A stretch of 64,000 nt of DNA from Branchipolynoe longqiensis (Eukaryota; Annelida; Polychaeta; Phyllodocida; Polynoidae), in the NCBI GenBank assembly GCA_030323885.1, contig CM059197.1, positions 33,931,884-33,995,883 of the forward strand. The letters are read 5' to 3'. The first letter of the stretch is position 1; each line of letters begins with the position of its first letter. The notes under the pieces are model-generated. The model made no database searches. It worked only from the letters and a program-made list of their open reading frames with translations, and was not told the origin of the DNA. The position numbers and the translations under genes were made by a program. Positions 43,992 through 55,551 of the stretch are shown one piece after another.

Positions 43992-44344
43992 TACTACAAC
44001 CTGCTGCACAGTGTTTAGCATTCATAAGGAATTTATTGCACAATTGTTAGTTTGATGCCATGGTCTATTCTACACCTGGTGTGTGGGTGGGTGGGTGCGT
44101 GCGTGCGTGAGCGTGCGCGCGCGCGTGGACGGGAGGTGAGAGAGGACTGGGGGAGTTTGACTACTTAGTACTTTGTATATTCGTAATACAAACTGCACCA
44201 TACTACAAACTGCACCCCATTTGTCAGTTTGAAACACAGATGTTTTCTACATCTGTTCTGTTCTCTTCTGTTCTGTTTTGTTATGTTATGTTCTGTGTGT
44301 GTGTGTGTGTGTAAGAAGATAGTGGGAAGTGAGAGAATTGAGTA

Positions 44345-44384
44345 CAATATATATATATATATATATATTCTGTATATATACAGA

Positions 44385-44469
<85 letters not shown>

Positions 44470-44470
44470 C
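44345..44470. repeat. (TA)n microsatellite
   Basis: Nearly pure TA with a few CAG/CTG interruptions. More TA tracts at 44480-44560 and 44850-44900. Confidence 0.97.
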
Positions 44471-44999
44471 TCAGTAGTACTCAGTATATATAATATATAT
44501 GTATTCTGTATATATACAGTGTGTATATATATGTATGTCTATATATATGTATATGCCGAGTAGTAATGGCCTCTCCCCGAATTCTCTCACTTCCAAATAT
44601 CTATCTCTTATATAGTGTATTTACTCTGGCTAGAGGAACATCACCCCTTGCCTGAGAAAACATCTTCAGCGGTACAGTGAGTGGCGGTTATGGTGTGCAG
44701 GGGTGGTGGCGCCACCATCGGAGCCTTGGTTGGGGAGACTGGAGCAGTAGATGACTATGAGAAACTCCCACAGTCCATGGAGCTGAGTGAGTGATGAGGG
44801 ACAGGAGGGATATTCTGGGTTATTATACTAGTATAATTCTTATACAGCATATATATATATATATATACTAAGTAACTATATATAGTGTGTATATATATAT
44901 GCACTATATATATGCACATTCAGTGAAGCCTCTCTAAATCAACCGACCATATCTCTTGTTTGTAAAGATACCCTGCACAGCATATAAAATGTATATAGA

Positions 45000-45590
45000 T
45001 GTGTAAGAATAGCACTAGAGGCAGAGTGGTGGGTACAATATTTATTAGGAATAACATCAAATGCACCTGGCTGGGCTCAAATGCCCTACCGATAGAAGAA
45101 CAAAGTGAATGGGTAGGTAAAAGGAATAATAAAAAGGTAATGTAAAAGAGAAAAAGTAAATATAAAAATAAATAAGTAAGTAAATAGAATATAAAAATTG
45201 TTGTTGACCGTAGGGAGTCTATAGCGACTGGCTGAAGGGAGGCTATATCCCAAGGTATATATGTAAGGCACGCGGCGACGGGGCGATGAACTAAGCTAGT
45301 TCCGGCCCAAGCCGCCGGGGGAAGCACCGTGCGTATTTTCTTACATCTGTATATACGTTGTATATACGTAGGTATATATGCCTATTGTATGTATATGTGA
45401 TGTATAAAGCATTGCACGAGCATAAATTGTAGTGGAAAATGTACTGTATTATTATTCCTCCATACGCAGTGTGGTGAAGTGCTTCCCCTCCCCCCTCCCC
45501 CCTCTCCCATCTGTCGGGGTGATGTATTCGGGTCGTCCGCCTCACATACAGGATGAATTTATATATATATATACATATCTATCTATATGT
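45000..45590. other. Intron or 3' flank, nothing recognised
   Basis: AT-rich with TATATG tracts and a C-rich segment (45485-45510). No supported gene. Confidence 0.5.
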
Positions 45591-45598
45591 ATATATAT

Positions 45599-45914
45599 CA
45601 GGGATGAAAGATCTCCGCGATTTCGCGGATTTCCGGGATTTTTGCTGTAGCTATAAGTGCATACTAATACGTTGTTCAAATGCCGCAGCAATATGTGGTG
45701 CAGACACTGCAGCACTATCAGCGTGTACTACTAATACGTGCTTCAAACGATGCAGCACTATCAGCATATACTACTAATAATAGTAATATGTGCTTTAAAC
45801 ATATATGTAATAAACCTGACTTCCGGGAATTTTCCGTGATTCCCTGACAATGCTAAACCTATGGGAGAATATCAGCATTTCCGCTTTTTTTCCCAGAGAC
45901 CACTTTCATTCCTG
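45599..45914 (+). mobile_element. H1: hAT-like MITE (316 bp)
   Basis: Ends CAGGGATGAAAGATCTCCGC and complement (..CACTTTCATTCCTG). Flanking ATATATAT / ATATATAA would be an 8-bp duplication with one mismatch, but the flank is TA repeat. It contains a 'GCAGCACTATCAGC..TACTACTAATA' internal repeat. Confidence 0.75.
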
Positions 45915-46201
45915 ATATATAAATGGGTTGTGCAGTTTTCCCCCCATAATCTATTCCTACAGGTCACGCCTCGTGTATTTCTTCTAGCGCTAAACCGAAC
46001 GTTAGCTCGCCTTAATTACAACACTAACTGTCAATGTCACGTGGTCTTCTGTCCCTAAGCTTGCATGCCTGGTGTATAGACGCCCATATCATTTTCGCGG
46101 CAACACACCTGGGCAATATTAAAAGCCATAGCAACATTGGCCAGCACTTCTGGCTATCTCAGTATCTGCAACTTACCATGTTAACACACAACACTCTCTT
46201 A

Positions 46202-48480
46202 AGCTGCGAACACACCGGACGCGTATCTCGCGCGTGCGTCAAGCGTCGCGCGTGCGTAAAAAATGTAAACGTATGTAATAAAGAGAACCCGAACACACTG
46301 GCGCGTGCGTTTGTCGCGCGTGCGTCACGCGTGCGTCACGGATCGCTTTTGGAGCGATTATTTACGCTTGACGCGTGGTAACGCTTGGCTTTTGCCCGAC
46401 TTTGCCCGACTTTGCCCGACTTTGCCTGACTTTGCCTGACTTTGCCTGACTTTGCGTGTGTCTCTGTGTCTGTGTGTGTCTCTGTGTGTGTGTCTGTGTG
46501 TGTGTGTCTCTGTGTCTGTATGTGTGTATCTGTGTCTATGTGTGTGTCTCTGTGTGTGTCTCTGTGTGTGTCTCTGTGTCTGTATGTGTTTCTCTGTGTC
46601 TATGTGTGTGTCTCTGTGTGTGTTTGTGTGTGTCTGTCTCTGTGTGAGTCTCTGTGTGTGTCTGTGTGTGTGTGTCTCTGTGTGTGTCTCTGTGTGTGTC
46701 TCTGTGTATGTAGGTGTGTCTATGTGTGTGTCTCTGTGTCTGTGTCTCTATGTCTGTGTGTGTCTCTGTGTGTGTGTCTCTGTGTCTGTATGTGTGTCTC
46801 TGTGTCTATGTGTGTTTCTCTGTGTGTGTCTCTGTGTGTTTCTATGTGTGTTTCTCTGTGTGTTTCTCTGTGTCTCTAAGTGTGTGTCTCTGTGTCTGTA
46901 TGTGTGTCTGTGTGTGTGTCTCTGTGTGTCTCTGTGTGTGTCTCTATGTGTGTGTTTCTGTGTGTGTGTCTCGGTGTCTGTGTGTGTGTCTCTGTGTATG
47001 TGTGTGTGTCTCTGTGTGTGTCTCTGTGTCTGTCTCTGTGTCTGTCTCTGTGTCTGTCTCTATGTCTGTATGTGTGTCTCTGTGTCTATGTGTGTGTCTC
47101 TGTGGGTGTCTCTGTGTGTGTCTCTGTGTCTCTATCTGTGTGTCTCTGTGTGTGTCTCCATGTCTGTGTGTGTGTCTCTGTGTATGTGTGTGTGTTTTTG
47201 TGTAGGTATCTGTGTGTGTCTCTGTGTCTGTGTGTGTGTCTCTTTGTCTGTGTGTGTATGTGTGTGTCTCTGTGTGTGTCTCTGTATGTGTGTGTGTCTG
47301 TGTGTGTCTCTGTGTGTGTCTCTGTGTGTGTCTGCATCTCTGTGTGTGTCTGTATGTGTATCTCTGTGTCTGTGTGTGTGTCTCTGTGTCTGTGTCTTTG
47401 TGTGTGTCTCTCTGTGTGTCTCTGTCTCTATATGTGTGTCTCTGTGTGTGTGTCTGTGTGTGTGACTCTGTGTCTCTGTATGTGTCTCTATGTGTGTGTC
47501 TTTGTGTGTCTCTGTGTGTGTTTCTGTGTGTGACTCTGTGTCTCTGTGTGTGTCTATGTGTGTCTCTGTGTGTGTCTTTGTGTGTGACTCTGTGTCTGTG
47601 TGTGTCTCTATGTGTCTCTGTGTGTGTCTCTGTGTGTGTGTCTGTGTCTCTGTGTCTCTGACAAAGAGACACACACAGACACATATACACACAGAGACAC
47701 ACACAGAGACACACACAGACACAGACACAGAGACACACACAGAAACACAGAGACACAACACAGAGACACACACACAGAGACACACACAGACACAGAGACA
47801 CACACACAGACACAGATAGACACACAGACACACACAGAGACACAACACAGAGACACACACAGAGACACACACAGAGACACAGAGACACACGCAGAGACAC
47901 ACACAGACACAGAGACACGCACAGAGACACACACAGAGACACAGAGACACACACACATACACACACACAGAAACACACACACAGACACAGAGATACACAC
48001 ACATACACACACACAGCAACAGAGACACAAATACACAGAGACACACAGAGACACACCACAGAAACACACACACAGACACACACAGAGAGACACACACACA
48101 GACACACACACAGAGACACACACACAGACACAGAGACACACACACACAGAGACACACAGAGACACACACACAGACACAGAGACACACACACACAGACACA
48201 CACACACAAACACAGAGACACACACACAGAGACACAGAGATACACACACAGACACACACACAGCAACAGAGACACAGACACACACAGAGACACAACACAG
48301 AGACACACACACAGAGACACACACACAGACACAGACACACACACAGAGGAAGCAGTCTTCATGAGAAATATGACGCGTGGCAGACGCGTCAAGTGTGTTC
48401 GCTATTTACGCGTGAGAACCGCATGACGTACGCTTGTACTTTACGCACGCCCGACGCACGCGTCCTGTCTGTCCGCACCT
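46202..48480. mobile_element. E6: 2.3-kb TIR element with kilobase TGTGTCTC palindrome
   Basis: Left AGCTGCGAACACACCGGACG, right complement of AGGTGCGGACAGACAGGACG, with perfect TTA duplications (46199-46201, 48481-48483). Next to the ends are CGCGTGCGTCACGCGTGCGT words. The interior is a TGTGTCTC arm (46452-47660), a single pivot (TCTGACAAAGAGACACACAC, about 47657) and a GAGACACACA arm to 48345. No transposase. The long cysteine-rich frames on both strands are repeat artefacts. Confidence 0.9.
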
Positions 48481-48617
48481 TTATGCAATCTCTGTTGCCA
48501 TCTCGTTAACTGATAGCTACTTGAGGTGAATATGTAGATGTGTGTAATTTGTTCCGGGGCTTTCCTGCTCATTTCCTCCTAAAGCCACAAGAGCTCTGAT
48601 AGTGACAAGGCAGGGTA

Positions 48618-48700
48618 GCAGTGGTGGTGGTGGTGGTGTGATAGTGGTGGTGGTGTTGTGGTGGTGGTAGTGGGGTGTGGTGTGATGGTGGTGGTGGTTG
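48618..48700. repeat. (GGT)n microsatellite
   Basis: GGTGGTGGT with GATAGT and TGTTGT interruptions. Confidence 0.95.
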
Positions 48701-48706
48701 TTTGTT

Positions 48707-48790
48707 TTGTAAATATAGTTTATTCATTGAATAAAGTCTTTTGTCAGCGCCGTGGCACTGGTCTTCCAGCCATGTGACAATACAGTTATT
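48707..48790 (-). repeat. Shared 3'-end repeat, copy 3
   Basis: 'TTTATTCATTGAATAAAGTC', 'TCAGCGCCGTGGCACTGGTC', 'TTCCAGCCATGTGACAATAC'; matches 2195 and 13606. Confidence 0.55.
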
Positions 48791-49787
48791 TACAATATAT
48801 GCAGCTAGCCCAAATCAGCTGAAATAACCATATCAAACATTCAGTATATATAGTTTGACAATTCACATACAAAAATAGCAGTTATATGTTGTATTCCTAC
48901 ACACTCGATACATACATGTGTATTGATTAGACCTTTACATTACAGAGTGGTTAGGTGCATAGTTTCCCTTCATAGGTTTGTATGCCTACTATGTTGTGAA
49001 TTGCAAAACTATCATGTTGTTGGAGTTAACATTTTGAGGTCGAGTGAGTGTTAGTAGAATGGTTTGTTTATTCTGTTAGACAGAGTGTGGATAGCTTATA
49101 GGGTTATGCTTAAAAGATTTTTTGACTACATGAAGTAGTTTGAGTAAGTAGGTTGTTAGTAATGATGGGATAAACAATGCTTGGAGGATTGTACGTTTCA
49201 GTCATTTAGCAGTCTAGTACAGACTTTATTAGTGTCTATGATTATACAAAGACCCTATAATACCTAACCGGCTCACTCAGCCTGTACTGTGTAATCAAAA
49301 TGATCAAACCCACCACTTGGTGCGCTAGATGTTCCCCCGGCTAAACAGATGCCATAATATATGCACAAATGTATATATGAATGTGAAAGATGTGTGACGA
49401 TGGCGACGAGGATGTGTGCCTGTTCATAGCAATCCCATATTGATGTGTATTCACGCTTACCCGTCTCATGCACGATATAACCGTATGTGTTTACATGTGA
49501 AACACCAACCAGCAGCTGGGTCGATCAAACCCACCACAAGGTGGCACCACAAAATTTACATCACATGGGAGAGATAGGGAGTGAGCCGTCCCAGTACCAT
49601 AAGGCTCCCGGTCTATCGCAATACTACCAGACTGATACACATTTCCGAATTTGCTGGGCAAATAATTTGTACGGTGGATAACTTGGTTTGTTGGCAGCAG
49701 GCACAGGAGCGCATGGGGTGGTGGGAGGGGGTGGGATGGCCATAGGTGCTTATAATAGATAGCTAATTAAATATGGCGACCTCATCA
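48791..49787. other. Possible LINE 3' region, otherwise unrecognised
   Basis: Lies downstream, on the minus strand, of an RT fragment. It holds two 'GATCAAACCCACCAC' copies (49301, 49521) but no coding signal I can support. Confidence 0.35.
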
Positions 49788-49994
49788 CTAGGCCTGTAGA
49801 AGGGCCTGATTGGCTTGGTGAATTCTTACCAGGTTCTTGAATTCTAGTTGTGTTTGTGCATGTCTAATTCTGACTGGGAGTTCATTCCATAATTTGCTGC
49901 CTTTGTAGATAGGGGCTCTTGTCAGTCTATTTGTGAGTGGTTTAGAAACTTTGAGGAGTGTAGCATCCCCCTGCCTGGTAACTCTGGTAGTTGT
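49788..49994 (-). pseudogene. Non-LTR retrotransposon ORF2 C-terminal fragment
   Basis: The minus strand encodes TTRVTRQGDATLLKVSKPLT, NRLTRAPIYKGSKLWNELPV and RIRHAQTQLEFKNLVRIHQA, ending in a TAG stop at 49788-49790. The pattern 'Y.G..LWN.LP..IR.A.....FK..L' is typical of the last ~50 residues of LINE reverse-transcriptase ORFs (Jockey/CR1/RTE-like clades). No RT catalytic motif remains: the upstream part is cut off where a SINE-A copy begins. Confidence 0.8.
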
Positions 49995-49995
49995 T

Positions 49996-50256
49996 TGGTT
50001 GTTGGAGTTTTATGTCCTGGAAAAATCTACGGTCATATCAGGATGGGTACAGTGCACACTCATGGTGACTTTATACTAGTGCTACCCCTTTGGGAAATCA
50101 GGACGCAAGCACCATGACCTGATATCCTATTCAGTCACATTATCCTGACACTGAGCTAACCAGTACTTGGCACTATCCTATTAATGCCGAGTGGCACTCT
50201 AGGAAGCGACAAGTATCACTTTTGTTTGTCATTGGTTTGACTCGACCAGGATTGCT
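49996..50256 (-). mobile_element. SINE-A copy, head missing
   Basis: Inverted tail and core up to 'GGTTTGACTCGACCAGGATT', then directly followed by the next copy. Confidence 0.9.
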
Positions 50257-50263
50257 TGTTTAT

Positions 50264-50597
50264 TTCTTGTTGTTTTATGTTGTAGCAACATCTAAGGTCA
50301 TATCAGGATTGGTACCGACTTGTGACAGTGCGCACTCATGGTATTTTTATAGTGATGCCCCACTGGGAGACTAGGCCACCAGTACCATGACCTGATATCC
50401 CACTCAGTCACATTATCCTGACACTGAGGCAAACCAGTCCTTGCCCTATCCTAATAATACCGAGCACCTGGCTAGGAAGCGACAAGTATACATTTTCAAG
50501 TCATTGGTTTGACTCGACCAGGGTTCGAACCCACAATCCCATGGTCTACCAACACGGGAGACGGATGCTCTAACCTATTCGGCCATCCCGTCTGGTT
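50264..50597 (-). mobile_element. SINE-A copy, near full length
   Basis: Complete inverted tail, core and head (ending TATTCGGCCATCCCGTCTGG). Confidence 0.93.
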
Positions 50598-50849
50598 CAA
50601 CCAGGAGTGCATGCATGCATACGTACATACATGATACACACATATATCTGCACATACTGTACAACTCAGTATTCAGTAGTTGGTGACCCTCCGCTTCGTG
50701 GGGATGTTTACGTCCGTGCTTGAGGTTTTCATACGGAGCGACCACTACAGTAAGCGGACACGGCTGGGAGATAGGGTTTCTCCAGTGACCTTTCAGACGA
50801 TACCTCCTAGGCAATTTTCTTAATAAATTATCATATTTCTGTTTGTTTC

Positions 50850-51010
50850 CTTGTGTGTTTGGGTGCTGCGTTTATTGATTAAGCAGCAGAAATTGATAAC
50901 CAGCAGAAATTGGTCTTCCTCATTCTACTGCTCCTTGGCCTATTCGTTTGGTTTGTTTCCTTGTTTGTTTGGGTGCTGCGTTTATCGATTAAGCAGCCGA
51001 AATCGGTCAC
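50850..51010 (+). repeat. Direct duplication (~103 bp spacing)
   Basis: 'GTTTGGGTGCTGCGTTTATT' (50858) recurs as 'GTTTGGGTGCTGCGTTTATC' (50968), each followed by GATTAAGCAGC.GAAAT. The same words appear at 56730 (TTGATTAAGCAAGGGAAAAT). Confidence 0.85.
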
Positions 51011-51018
51011 TCGTAGAC

Positions 51019-51510
51019 ATGCAAGTAACCACACATACAGGTAGGCGTGGGTAGTATGGTGATATCAGGGAGCCTAGGTGGTGTAATGGTTAGCACACGG
51101 GCCTGGAATGCAAAGAGATGTGGGTTCGAGTCCCGCTCTAGGCGCAATATTTCCCATTTTCATCACCCCCTCCATGACACTGGTGCCATTACCAGGATCC
51201 TATACATGCTATGCGCTGTATGGTTGTGGAACCTGCCCTGTGTATGTATGTGTAAATGCATTGCCTGTATGTATGCAATTGTAAGCATTAAAAGACTTAC
51301 AATTCCAGGGGGACGAGTGTAGTAGTCTGCACTGACTTCTCAGGCAAGTAACCACATAGACAGGTAGGCGTGGGTAGTATGGTGATATCAGGGAGCCTAG
51401 GTGGTGTAATGGTTAGCACACGGGCCCGCAATGCAAAGAGATGTGGGTTCGAGTCCCGCTCTAGGCGCAATATTTCCCATTTTCACCCCCTACCCCACGA
51501 CACATTTAAA
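51019..51510 (+). mobile_element. SINE-B head-to-tail dimer, locus 3
   Basis: Heads at about 51069-51145 and 51392-51468 with the shared body between (CATGCTATGCGCTGTATGGT.. ACAATTCCAGGGGGACGAGT). Confidence 0.92.
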
Positions 51511-52140
51511 AAAAAGAGGTGTTTTTATCGACACTGACAATGCTTGTCTTCCTGACAATGCCATTGCTTCCAGGAATTGTTGGTGCAGTTATTTAAGAGA
51601 AAAATTCAAAATAAAAGAAAATGGTTCAGGACAAATCTATTTTTATAATGTGATCATAATGGTTTCTCCTACATATGATGAGTTAGCCTTAGTGTAACAA
51701 TATAGGGTTAGTCATGAGGCATTGACGTAGCGAGGTGGGTCTAAAAAGCGATTTCATGGAGAGGTAATGGCAGCAATTACAATTTCAACACAGTGTATAG
51801 GGTGGTGAGATGAAGTTGTTGCCAACATATATATAGTTCACTTGTCCATTTTGTTTATCGACCAACTGGGAGACTACACAGTGTATATTTAGATGAAGGC
51901 TTAACATCTGAATATGGATATGTGGGCACTTGCTCTTTTAGTCACACATGGAGAAGTGAGTGCGTTTGTGTAATTGTTCACAATTTCTTCACGAAAGCTA
52001 CTCGGTGAACCTTTATTAAACAGGAACCAGTGAACAATGGCTTCCTTTTAGGATGCTGGCTATTCACTCATTTTGAAGAACCCTCGCAATCCTGCTGCGC
52101 CTTCCTGACAATGCCACTGCCAAACCACTTGGGGAGATTC
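51511..52140. other. Flank stretch with a short unassigned frame
   Basis: A frame at 51514-51697 reads RGVFIDTDNACLPDNAIASR.., also preceded by a pyrimidine-rich AG at 51575. I do not recognise a family. 'CTTCCTGACAATGCCA' recurs at 51549 and 52104. Confidence 0.35.
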
Positions 52141-52252
52141 TAATAAAGGCCCGGCTACACTAGATGATTCTGCATGGGCGCAGACACATGCCCACCCACC
52201 GACACCTATCAATCCACACCCACACGCACTCACTCACCCACCCACCCATCGG

Positions 52253-52863
52253 ACGCACTGGCTGAATCGGCAGAGGGAAGGCTTCCCACGCGGGAAAGTA
52301 AAGCTTGCTTTATTTAATGACGCTTCTAGAGCACATTGATTTTCGTATCATCAGCTATTGGACGTCAAACATATGGTCATTCTGACATATTTCTTTGGAG
52401 GAAACCTGCTGCCGCCACATAGGCTACTTTTTCCGTTAAGCAGCAAAGGGTCTATTATATGCACTTTCGCACAGATAGGACAGCACATACCACAGCCTTT
52501 GATGAACCAGGTGTGGACCACTGGTTGGAATGGAAAATAGCTCAAACAGGTGGACGTTCCGCCCCTTCCCACGTGGCAGATCGGAAGGTGGATTTCCGGT
52601 CGAGTCAAAGCAATGAATTACAAAATTAATACATGTCGCTACTTAGCCTGGCGCTCGGCATTACTAGGATAGGGCAAGGACTGGATAGCACAGTATCAGG
52701 ATAATGTAACTGTGTGGGATATCTGGTCATGGTGTTGGCGGCCTGATCTCCCAGTGAGGCAGCACTATAAAAGTCGTCATGAGGGTGCACTGTCACATGT
52801 CGGTACCCATCCTGATATGACCATAGTTGTTGCCAGGATATTAAACTCCAACAAACAAACAAA
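52253..52863 (+). mobile_element. SINE-A copy split by a SINE-C
   Basis: Pieces 52253-52290 and 52565-52863, ending in AAACTCCAACAAACAAACAA. The interruption duplicates CTTCCCACG. Confidence 0.9.
52291..52564 (-). mobile_element. SINE-C insertion, 5'-truncated
   Basis: Inverted SINE-C ('AAGCTTGCTTTATTTAATGA', 'GGTCTATTATATGCACTTTC') flanked by the 9-bp direct repeat CTTCCCACG (52282-52290 and 52565-52573). Confidence 0.9.
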
Positions 52864-53611
52864 CCCACGAATTCACCCACACATACCCATCTCCTGCTGA
52901 CAAGGCCCGAAAGCAGCAGCTACACTGGGCGAATTTCACCTGCCCAGATACGCACGCCCCTCACGCGTAGACACGCACGCCCCTCACACGTAGTCACGCA
53001 CGCCCCTCACACATAGAAACGCACGCCCCTCACACATAGACACGCACGCCCCTCACACATAGACATGCATGCCCCTCACACGTAGACATGCATGCCCCTC
53101 ACACGTAGAGATGCACGCCCCTCACACATAGACATGCATGCCCCTCACACGTAGACATGCATGCCCCTCACACGTAGACACGCACACCCCTCACACATAG
53201 ACACGCAAGCCCCTCAGACATAGACACACGCCCCTCACACGTAGACACGCACGCCCCTCACACGTAGAGACGCATGCCCCTCACATGTAGATGTGCACAC
53301 CCCTCACATATAGACATGCACAGCCCTAACACATAGACACACACACCCCTCACACATAGACACACATGCCCTCACACGTAGAGACACACACCCCTCACAC
53401 ATAGACATGCACACCCCTCATACAGACACGCACGTCCCTCACAAGTAGACACGCATGCCCCTCACAAATAGACATGCATGCCCCTCACACATAGAGATGC
53501 GCCCCCCCCTCACACATATACATGTACGCCCCTCATACATAGACACGCACCCGGCTCACACGAAGACACAGACGCCCTCACACGTAGACACGCACACCCC
53601 TCACACGTAGA

Positions 53612-53972
53612 TGGCGATGGGCGAATGAGTTAGAGCATCCGTCTCCCGTGTTGCTAGATCGTGGGGTCGTGGGTTCGAACCCTGATCGAATCAAACCAAT
53701 GACTTAAAAATGTATGACTTAAAAATGTAGACTTAAAGATGTTGCTTCCTAACCTGGCGCTAGGCATTATTAGGATAGGGCAAGGACTGTTTGGCTCAGT
53801 GTCAGGATGTGACCCAGTGGGATATCAGGTCATGGTGCTGGTGGCCTGGTCTTCTAGTGGGGCAGCACTATAAAGTCACCATGAGTGCACACTGTCACAA
53901 GTCGGTGCCTGTCCTGATATGACCTTAGATGTTGCTAGGACGTAAAACAATAATAAACAAACAAAACAAACC
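53612..53972 (+). mobile_element. SINE-A copy inside the E7 minisatellite
   Basis: Near-complete head, core and tail (..GTAAAACAATAATAAACAAAC). CCCCTCACACGTAGA repeat units resume directly on both sides. Confidence 0.93.
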
Positions 53973-54847
53973 CCTCACACGTAGACATGCATGCCCCTCA
54001 CACATAGACATGCAGGCCCCTCACACATAGACACCGCACGCCCCTCGCATGTAGAGATGCATGCCCCTCACACGTAGACATGCATGCCCCTCACATGTAG
54101 ACACACATGCCCTCACACATAGACACGCATGCCCCTTACACGTAGGCACACACACCCCTCACACATAGACATGCACGCCCCTCACACATAGACATGCACG
54201 CCCCTCACATGTGGAGATGCACGCCCATCACACGTAGACATGCATGCCTGTCACACATAGACACTCACGCCCCTCACACGTAGACACGCACCCCCCTCAC
54301 ACATAGACACGCACACACCCTCACACATAGACACCCCCCATCACAGACATGCACGCCCTCACACGTAGACACGCATGACCCTCACACATAGACACGCACA
54401 CCCCATATACATAGACACGCACACCCCATATACGTAGACATGTACGCCACTCACACATATACACGCATGCCCCTCACACATAGACATGCACACCCTCACA
54501 CATAGACACACACACCCCTCACACATAGACACGCACGCCCCTCACACCTAGACACGCATGGCCCCTCACACGTAGACATGCACACCCCTCACACGTAGAC
54601 ACGCACGCCCCTAACATGCACACATATGCACCCACACACACATGCACACGCACACACCCACACGCACAAGCAGTGTGACTGCAGCCTTGTTTGTTGGTTT
54701 GTTAGGATTTAATCACATATATGTAGATAAATACGCGTACATACATAGATATCTATGTATATAGGATTAATTACATGTGCATAATATAATACAAGACATA
54801 TTATAGAAGATATTAGTACAGCGATTAAGGCCAAAATATCAGGAGCA

Positions 54848-55157
54848 TCGTTCACCACTTCTGTGAATGATTCCAATGAATTCCTAGACCCAGAAAACAT
54901 AGGTAAAGCATTTGAAATTGTGTCTGTATCTATGATAGTATGGGAGATATAGAGAAAATAGGTGCTAATGGGCGGCCATCTTGGAATCCAAGATGGCGGC
55001 CACCAACCATTTCTGTAAATAATTCCATTGGATTCCCAGACCCAGAAAACATAGGTATATCATTTTAAATTATGTTTGTAACTATGATAGTATGGGAGAT
55101 ATAGAGACAAATAGGTGCTAATGGGTGGCCATTTTGGAATCCAAGATGGAGGCCACC
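54848..55157. repeat. Two ~155-bp tandem copies with palindromic YY1-like motif
   Basis: Each copy has 'CCCAGACCCAGAAAACATAG', 'TATGATAGTATGGGAGATAT' and GGCCATCTTGGAATCCAAGA+TGGCGGCC. The last is an inverted pair of CAAGATGGC sites matching the YY1 core. Confidence 0.9.
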
Positions 55158-55550
55158 AGGGGACTCTGATTGTTGGGGTCCATCTAAAAAAAATTATCAT
55201 ATGGGTCCATCCTACAGCTGTGCAAAATTTGGTGCTTTCCTGAAAAGGTGAACAATGGTTTGGCTTAACCGCTGGACTATTGTTGGTTTATTTTCACATA
55301 ATACCAAACCCCCCAAGGGGGAGGCTAATGACTAATACGTGTACATATATACATAAACAATACCCAGACTCATAGAGGTGGACAATGAAATCACCAAAAT
55401 CCTGCAAACGGAAACGGAAATAGGCCTATATGGGTGCCACCATTTGTATACTCATGTTGAATAATCAAAATCCAGCAAACGGAAACGGAAATAGATCGTC
55501 GAACTTTGCTAAGCAGCAAAGAGGTTTGACGACAGCCATTGGTTAATAAT
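55158..55550. other. Flank stretch with a repeated word
   Basis: 'AATCCAGCAAACGGAAACGGAAATAG' type words occur at 55399 and 55467. No gene seen. Confidence 0.5.
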
Positions 55551-55551
55551 G

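Larger units (their letters stand above)
52145..54688. mobile_element. E7: TIR element with 23-bp minisatellite interior
   Basis: Left AAAGGCCCGGCTACACTAGA; right complement of AAGGCTGCAGTCACACTGCT. A second left-end-like word AAGGCCCGAAAGCAGCAGCT(ACACTGGGCG) occurs at 52905. Between 52950 and 54610 lie about 56 copies of a 23-bp unit (CACGCACGCCCCTCACACGT+AGA), interrupted by a SINE-A (53612-53972). Another SINE-A (with a nested SINE-C) interrupts the ACCCACCC-rich left part. Confidence 0.65.

Noticed and set aside
46442..48392. Very long open frames of up to 482 codons
   Set aside because: Same repeat type in E6; open in many frames on both strands.
51575..51640. Possible last XRRA1 exon (ELLVQLFKRKIQNKRKWFRT)
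   Set aside because: Acceptor present, but no similarity to the expected C-terminus and it overlaps another open frame of unknown origin.
52950..54610. CRISPR-like repeat array
   Set aside because: 23-bp tandem units with no spacers; a minisatellite.
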